Shown here: piece by piece, positions 60,307 to 64,000 of the stretch
Numbering within the stretch: the stretch's first letter is position 1
Layout: each line of letters starts with the position of its first letter
DNA from: Leifsonia sp. ALI-44-B
GTDB lineage: Bacteria; Actinomycetota; Actinomycetes; Actinomycetales; Microbacteriaceae
Reading direction: 5' to 3'
Assembly (NCBI RefSeq): GCF_001984125.1
Contig: NZ_MTQL01000007.1
Span: 1,240,001-1,304,000, forward strand
Length of the DNA stretch: 64,000 nucleotides
Translations under genes and position numbers: made by a program
Notes under the pieces: generated by a model
Told to the model about the DNA's origin: nothing
Seen by the model: only the letters and a program-made list of their open reading frames with translations
Databases searched by the model: none

Positions 60307-61956
60307 TTAGCGGCGACCCGAACCGCGCGTGTTCACGACCTGGCCGACGCCGAGGCCGCCGCTGCGACCACCGGAGTGACTGGCGCGACGCGAACCCGTG
60401 GGCCGGCTGCGCGTGGCGGAAGCATCCGACGCACTGTCGTACTGACGCGACGAGCCCGAGCCGGCGCCCGCGCCGTTGGCCGGAGCGCCGGTCGACGTGC
60501 TGTAGCTCTGCGTCGCGGCACGACCGCCGCGACCCGAGCCGGAGCCCTGACCGGCCGAAGCGCCGGAACCCGAACGCGCCGGACGACCCGAGCGGTCGCG
60601 ACGCGGCTCACCCGAACGAGCGGAGCCGCCACGCGACTCGCCGCCGCGCGAACCGGCACCGGCCGTCGCGCCGTCGCGGGCGCCACGAGCGGCGCGCTTG
60701 CGCTGCGCGTTCGCACCGTTCGACGACCCACCACCCTGCGAGGTCGACGCCGCACGCGGCGCAGGCTTCACATAGGCCGCGACATCGCCGACGAGCGCGG
60801 TGACCTCGGGCGAGGTCGGCGTGACCTGCTGCGGCACCACCTGGATGTCGGCCTTGCGCATCAGAGTCTTGAGGTCGCTGCGCTGAGCGGGCGTGATGAT
60901 CGTCAGAACATCGCCCGCGCTGCCGGCACGAGCCGTGCGGCCCGAGCGGTGCAGGTATGCCTTGTGCTCGGTGGGCGGGTCGACGTGCACGACCAGCTCG
61001 ACGTTATCGACGTGCACGCCGCGCGCCGCGACATCCGTTGCGACCAGAACGCGAACCTTGCCCTCGCCGAACGCGGCGAGGTTGCGGTCACGGGCGGCCT
61101 GCGACAGGTTGCCGTGCAGGTCGACGGCGGGGATGCCCGAGTCGGTCAGCTGCTTGGCGAGCTTCTTGGCGTGGTGCTTGGTGCGCATGAAGAGGATGCG
61201 GCGGCCGGTGCCCGAGGCGACGGCCTGCACGAGGTTCTTCTTCTGGTCGAGGTCGCTGACCTCGAAAACGTGGTGGGTCATGGCGGCGACGGGGGAGTTG
61301 GCCTCGTCGACCGAGTGCAAGACCTCGTTGTGCAGATAGCGCTTGACGAGCTTGTCCACACCGTTGTCGAGCGTGGCCGAGAAGAGCAGACGCTGACCGT
61401 CGGTGGGGGTCTTGTCCATGAGGCGCGTGACGACGGGCAGGAAGCCCAGGTCGGCCATGTGGTCGGCCTCGTCGAGCACGGTGATCTCGACGGCGTCGAG
61501 CGACACGAAGCCCTGCTTCATGAGGTCTTCGAGGCGGCCGGGGCACGCGACGACGATATCGACGCCAGCCTTCAGGGCGGCGACCTGGCGGCTCTGGTTG
61601 ACGCCACCGAAGATGGTGGTGGTCTTCATGCTGTAGGCGGCGGCGAGCGGTGCGAGCACGGCATCGATCTGCGTCGCGAGCTCGCGCGTCGGGGCCAGGA
61701 TGAGGCCGACGGGGCGACCGGGGCGACGACGTCCGCCCGAGAGGGTGGTGCCGAGGCGAGCGGCCATCGGGATGCTGAAGGCCAGGGTCTTGCCCGAGCC
61801 CGTCTTTCCGCGGCCCAGCACATCGCGACCCGACAGCGTGTCGGGAAGCGTGTCGACCTGGATGGGGAAGGGCGTGGTCTTGCCATCGGCGATGAGCGCG
61901 TTGACGAGGGCGGTGGGAACGCCGAGAGCGGCGAACGTGGTGTCTGTTTCTGTCAT
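60307..61956 (-). CDS. DEAD/DEAH-box RNA helicase
   Basis: A 549-residue DEAD-box helicase. Q motif FPIQ, GRGKTGSGKT (motif I), PTRELATQ, DEAD, SAT, and HRSGRTARAG. The C-terminal 140 residues are low-complexity Gly/Ser/Arg (RSGSGASAGQGSGSGRGG type), a likely RNA-binding tail. The start ATG at 61956 has GAAAGG upstream. With the gene at 2320 the window has two such helicases, one carrying its disordered tail at the N-terminus and this one at the C-terminus. Confidence 0.94.
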   Translation of the reverse strand: MTETDTTFAALGVPTALVNALIADGKTTPFPIQVDTLPDTLSGRDVLGRGKTGSGKTLAFSIPMAARLGTTLSGGRRRPGRPVGLILAPTRELATQIDAVLAPLAAAYSMKTTTIFGGVNQSRQVAALKAGVDIVVACPGRLEDLMKQGFVSLDAVEITVLDEADHMADLGFLPVVTRLMDKTPTDGQRLLFSATLDNGVDKLVKRYLHNEVLHSVDEANSPVAAMTHHVFEVSDLDQKKNLVQAVASGTGRRILFMRTKHHAKKLAKQLTDSGIPAVDLHGNLSQAARDRNLAAFGEGKVRVLVATDVAARGVHVDNVELVVHVDPPTEHKAYLHRSGRTARAGSAGDVLTIITPAQRSDLKTLMRKADIQVVPQQVTPTSPEVTALVGDVAAYVKPAPRAASTSQGGGSSNGANAQRKRAARGARDGATAGAGSRGGESRGGSARSGEPRRDRSGRPARSGSGASAGQGSGSGRGGRAATQSYSTSTGAPANGAGAGSGSSRQYDSASDASATRSRPTGSRRASHSGGRSGGLGVGQVVNTRGSGRR

Positions 61957-62250
61957 GGGGTTGTGCCTTTCAGGCAGGCACCCTGTTCGTGACGCACGCA
62001 TACCCCGGCCACGCCGCCTTCGGTGCCTGTTCGGATGAACCGGTGCACGGCGAAGAGGTGGGGCAGTGGTCGAACGGCAGAAAGGAGCTGCCGGGCGATC
62101 CGGTGATGCGTGCTCTGGCACGACGGGTGGATGTGGCGAAAGCGTCGGAAGACGCATCCGTTCGCCGTATGAAATCCGTGAACCGGCCGAGCCGGTGTGA
62201 AAGCGTTCTACGACGCAAGGGGCACCGTAGCGCCCACAAGTCCTCTCAGA
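61957..62250 (-). other. intergenic region upstream of DEAD-box gene
   Basis: 294 bases without a supported gene. It holds the helicase leader with a GAAAGG ribosome binding site at the left end. TACGGT near 62224-62229 could be a -10 element, but no good -35 partners it. I see no large hairpin. Confidence 0.4.
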
Positions 62251-62832
62251 CTACAGCTTCGAGTCGTCGCCGTCGAATCTGGTGTCGTCGCCGGCGGGGG
62301 CATCGGATGCGGCATCCCCCGTATTCGCGTCGAGATCGTCCTCGTTCTGCCGCTCGGGGTCGAACGCCCACGTCGGCGCCATCTGCACCATGCGGGCCCC
62401 GCGCCACTGCCACAGCGACCACAGCGGGTACCACAGTGCGGGCGCAACGGCCCCCGAGATCTCGAGCCGGTCGCGATACAGCGTCTTGGTGGGGTCGCCG
62501 GGCGCCGGCGCGATGGCCATTCGGTGATCCCAGCGCGTCAGAAGCGTGAGCGGCCCACTCAATGGCGCGCCGCTGTCGTGCATGATGCGCACTCCGTCGG
62601 GCCGTTTCTCCTGAAAGTCGAGACGGATGTCTTGGCCGCCGACCGGCACGAGCCCGAGCGCCTTGAGCGTGACGGCGTGCGAGCCGGGCCCCCAGATCGT
62701 CGGGAACGTGCCCTCCTGTGACTCGGGCTGCAGCAGGGGGCCATACAGCTCGGTCAACACCGTCGGCGACTTGATCGCGCGCCAGGCGGCATCGGGGTCG
62801 CAGTCCAAGATCAACTTCAGCTGTACATGCAT
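62251..62832 (-). CDS. SRPBCC-like protein
   Basis: A 193-residue protein with the look of the SRPBCC (START/Bet v1) fold: MHVQLKLILDCDPDAAWRAIKSPTVLTELYGPLL at the N-terminus, a beta-rich body (RLDFQEKRPDGVRIMHDSG, DHRMAIAPAPGDPTKTLYRDRLEISG) and a long C-terminal helix (ALWYPLWSLWQWRGARMVQM). The last 40 residues are acidic and disordered. No ligand can be predicted. GAGGAG lies nine bases before the ATG at 62832. Confidence 0.7.
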   Translation of the reverse strand: MHVQLKLILDCDPDAAWRAIKSPTVLTELYGPLLQPESQEGTFPTIWGPGSHAVTLKALGLVPVGGQDIRLDFQEKRPDGVRIMHDSGAPLSGPLTLLTRWDHRMAIAPAPGDPTKTLYRDRLEISGAVAPALWYPLWSLWQWRGARMVQMAPTWAFDPERQNEDDLDANTGDAASDAPAGDDTRFDGDDSKL

Positions 62833-63006
62833 ATCCCCATACTCCTCCGCCGGATGTCCGCACGCAGGGCCTTGCGCCCAGACATCCCGCGCATCCACAG
62901 TTTTCTCGGCCGACCACCGTCCCTCGGCCTCATCATCACCCAGCGCCCGTGTTCGGCAAGCGCGCGCCGTGGGCATGCGGCCGCCCCGGTGCGGTAAACA
63001 GGTCAC

Positions 63007-63480
63007 GTGGCGATCCGATACTGGCTGGTGGTCGCGCCCCTCGACCGGGTGCGACGCCTGCGCGCGGCCGGCGTCGTCGAGATGACCTTCGGCGGCAGAG
63101 ACGGGCTCGAGGATTTCTCCGAGGCCGACGGCATCGTCTTCTACTCCCCGCGCTACGAATCGCCCGAGGGTGAGCGTCTGCGTGCCTTCACGGCCATCGG
63201 CCGCATCTCCGACGGTCGGATGTTCCTCGCCGATCAGTCCGAGGGCTCGCGCTCCTGGCGGCGCCGCGTCGACTTCATGGACGACACGGTGTTCCAGTCC
63301 GTGCGCCCGCTCGTCGGCCTACTCGAGTTCACGCGCGATCGGCGCACCTGGGGCCAACAGTTGCGCCGAGGCATCCTCGAGATCTCGCGTCTCGATTTCG
63401 AAACCATCCGTGACGGGATGCGGCTGCCGTCGGCCGATGAGAGGCCCCCACGTTCCCTCACAGACAGGGTGTGGTACTGA
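63007..63480 (+). CDS. EVE-domain (PUA-like) protein
   Basis: A 157-residue protein that resembles the EVE domain, a PUA-like fold that binds modified bases: MAIRYWLVVAPLDRVRRLRAAGVVEMTFGGRDGLEDFSEADGIVFYSPRYESPEGERLRAFTAIGRISDGRMF. The role here is unknown. The GTG at 63007 is preceded by TAAACA ending seven bases upstream, close to a leaderless -10 (last base A, not T). Confidence 0.68.
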   Translation: MAIRYWLVVAPLDRVRRLRAAGVVEMTFGGRDGLEDFSEADGIVFYSPRYESPEGERLRAFTAIGRISDGRMFLADQSEGSRSWRRRVDFMDDTVFQSVRPLVGLLEFTRDRRTWGQQLRRGILEISRLDFETIRDGMRLPSADERPPRSLTDRVWY

Positions 63481-63511
63481 CTCCGGTTTCGCGGCCATGT
63501 TTCGGCGGGGT

Positions 63512-63524
63512 TACGATATCCGGA
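63512..63524 (+). promoter_or_regulatory. -10 element of leaderless gene
   Basis: TACGAT at 63512-63517, six bases, then the ATG at 63524. Confidence 0.5.
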
Positions 63525-64000
63525 TGAGCGTTCAGCAGACCGTCGTATCCCCCCTCACGCAGACGAAGTACCAGGTGCGCCTCGACTTCGGAAAGCCGGG
63601 GCTGAAGCGCATGACCGACGCCGACGTGATCATCTGGGTCGACTCGCTCGGCCAGTTCGAAACGATGAGCGTTCAGGCCTGCGCCGTCGAAGACGCGACG
63701 ATCATTGCCGCCGACCTCACGAACCGCACGGCCGCGGCCCAGTGGGTGCTCGAGCACCAGGTTCGCCTGGGCCGTCGCGTGACCATCGCGGTCGTCGCCG
63801 CGGGTCGCGAGGGTGCCTTCACGAGCCACGACGCGCTCGCCGCTGGTGCTGTCATCGACGCGCTCGCAACGGCCGGTATCGACTTCACGTCGCCCGAGGC
63901 TGCCGTGGTGTGTGCCGCGTTCGAGGGTTTGCAGAAGGCTGTCGGCCACCTCTTCACTGCGTCGGTCGTCGGACAGGAAATGATCGTCGCGGGTGAGCGC
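63524..64000 (+). CDS. 2-phosphosulfolactate phosphatase (ComB)-like protein, 3' end beyond window
   Basis: The first 159 residues of a gene that runs past the window. DADVIIWVDSLG, AADLTNRTAAAQWVLEHQVRLGRRVTIAVVAAG and AAGAVIDALATAGIDFTSPEAAVVCAAFEG fit the ComB/phosphosulfolactate-phosphatase family that is common in actinobacteria, where the true substrate is usually unknown. Leaderless start with TACGAT. Confidence 0.75.
   Translation, partial: MSVQQTVVSPLTQTKYQVRLDFGKPGLKRMTDADVIIWVDSLGQFETMSVQACAVEDATIIAADLTNRTAAAQWVLEHQVRLGRRVTIAVVAAGREGAFTSHDALAAGAVIDALATAGIDFTSPEAAVVCAAFEGLQKAVGHLFTASVVGQEMIVAGER

Overview
The window is chromosomal DNA of a high-GC Gram-positive bacterium, most likely a member of the Microbacteriaceae (Actinomycetota). 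The evidence is the strong G/C preference at third codon positions, the ftsH-folE-folP-folB-folK-DUF3180-PH-PH-DUF2520-lysS-clpC order, the actinobacterial ArgA-like acetyltransferase, the lhr-nei pair, DUF4916 and Rv2578c-type proteins, and frequent GTG starts with four-base GTGA/ATGA overlaps. I see no integrase, transposase, phage gene or CRISPR array; this is mostly core genome.

Layout. 1-4.7 kb: DUF2945 protein, short-chain dehydrogenase, GNAT enzyme, and a DEAD-box helicase with a long repetitive Arg/Asp-rich N-terminus. 4.8-12.0 kb, minus strand: Rv2578c-type radical SAM protein, SHOCT/DUF6325 pair, an ECF vitamin transporter operon (S, fused A-A, T) with a FadR-type operator in its promoter, a pirin and a small acetyltransferase. 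12.2-14.5 kb: exported copper module (His/Met-rich membrane protein, YcnI, CopC). 14.8-20.5 kb: RecQ, acyl-CoA oxidase, MarR regulator, zinc-ribbon protein. 20.6-21.1 kb: tRNA-Glu, -Asp, -Phe on the minus strand. 21.2-31.6 kb: ppa diverging from tilS, then hpt, ftsH and the folate operon running into PH-domain and DUF2520 genes. 31.7-38.3 kb: lysS, two small membrane proteins, cardiolipin synthase, clpC. 38.4-45.4 kb: ArgA-like enzyme and a 1679-residue cell-surface nuclease/5'-nucleotidase. 45.5-51.9 kb: two small unknown genes, radA, tRNA-Ser, a secreted pyroglutamyl-peptidase-like protein and an M23 hydrolase. 52-64 kb: HAD phosphatase, DUF4916 Nudix protein, esterase, lhr-nei, a second DEAD-box helicase, SRPBCC and EVE proteins, and the start of a ComB-like gene.

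How the genes work together. Nucleic-acid maintenance is well represented (RecQ, RadA, Lhr, Nei, two DEAD-box helicases, TilS). Cofactor supply is covered by folate synthesis and the ECF transporter. Two large exported proteins end in a sorting-like motif, a membrane segment and an Arg-rich tail, suggesting surface anchoring; the nuclease/nucleotidase would release phosphate and nucleosides from DNA.

The least expected signals are not single genes. At least twelve genes have a -10-like hexamer ending exactly seven bases before the start codon, which predicts leaderless mRNAs. Degenerate 19-bp tandem arrays sharing a core sit behind two unrelated genes. The secreted C15-like protein has Ser where the catalytic Cys should be. 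The pantothenate genes that I would expect between the DUF2520 gene and lysS are absent.
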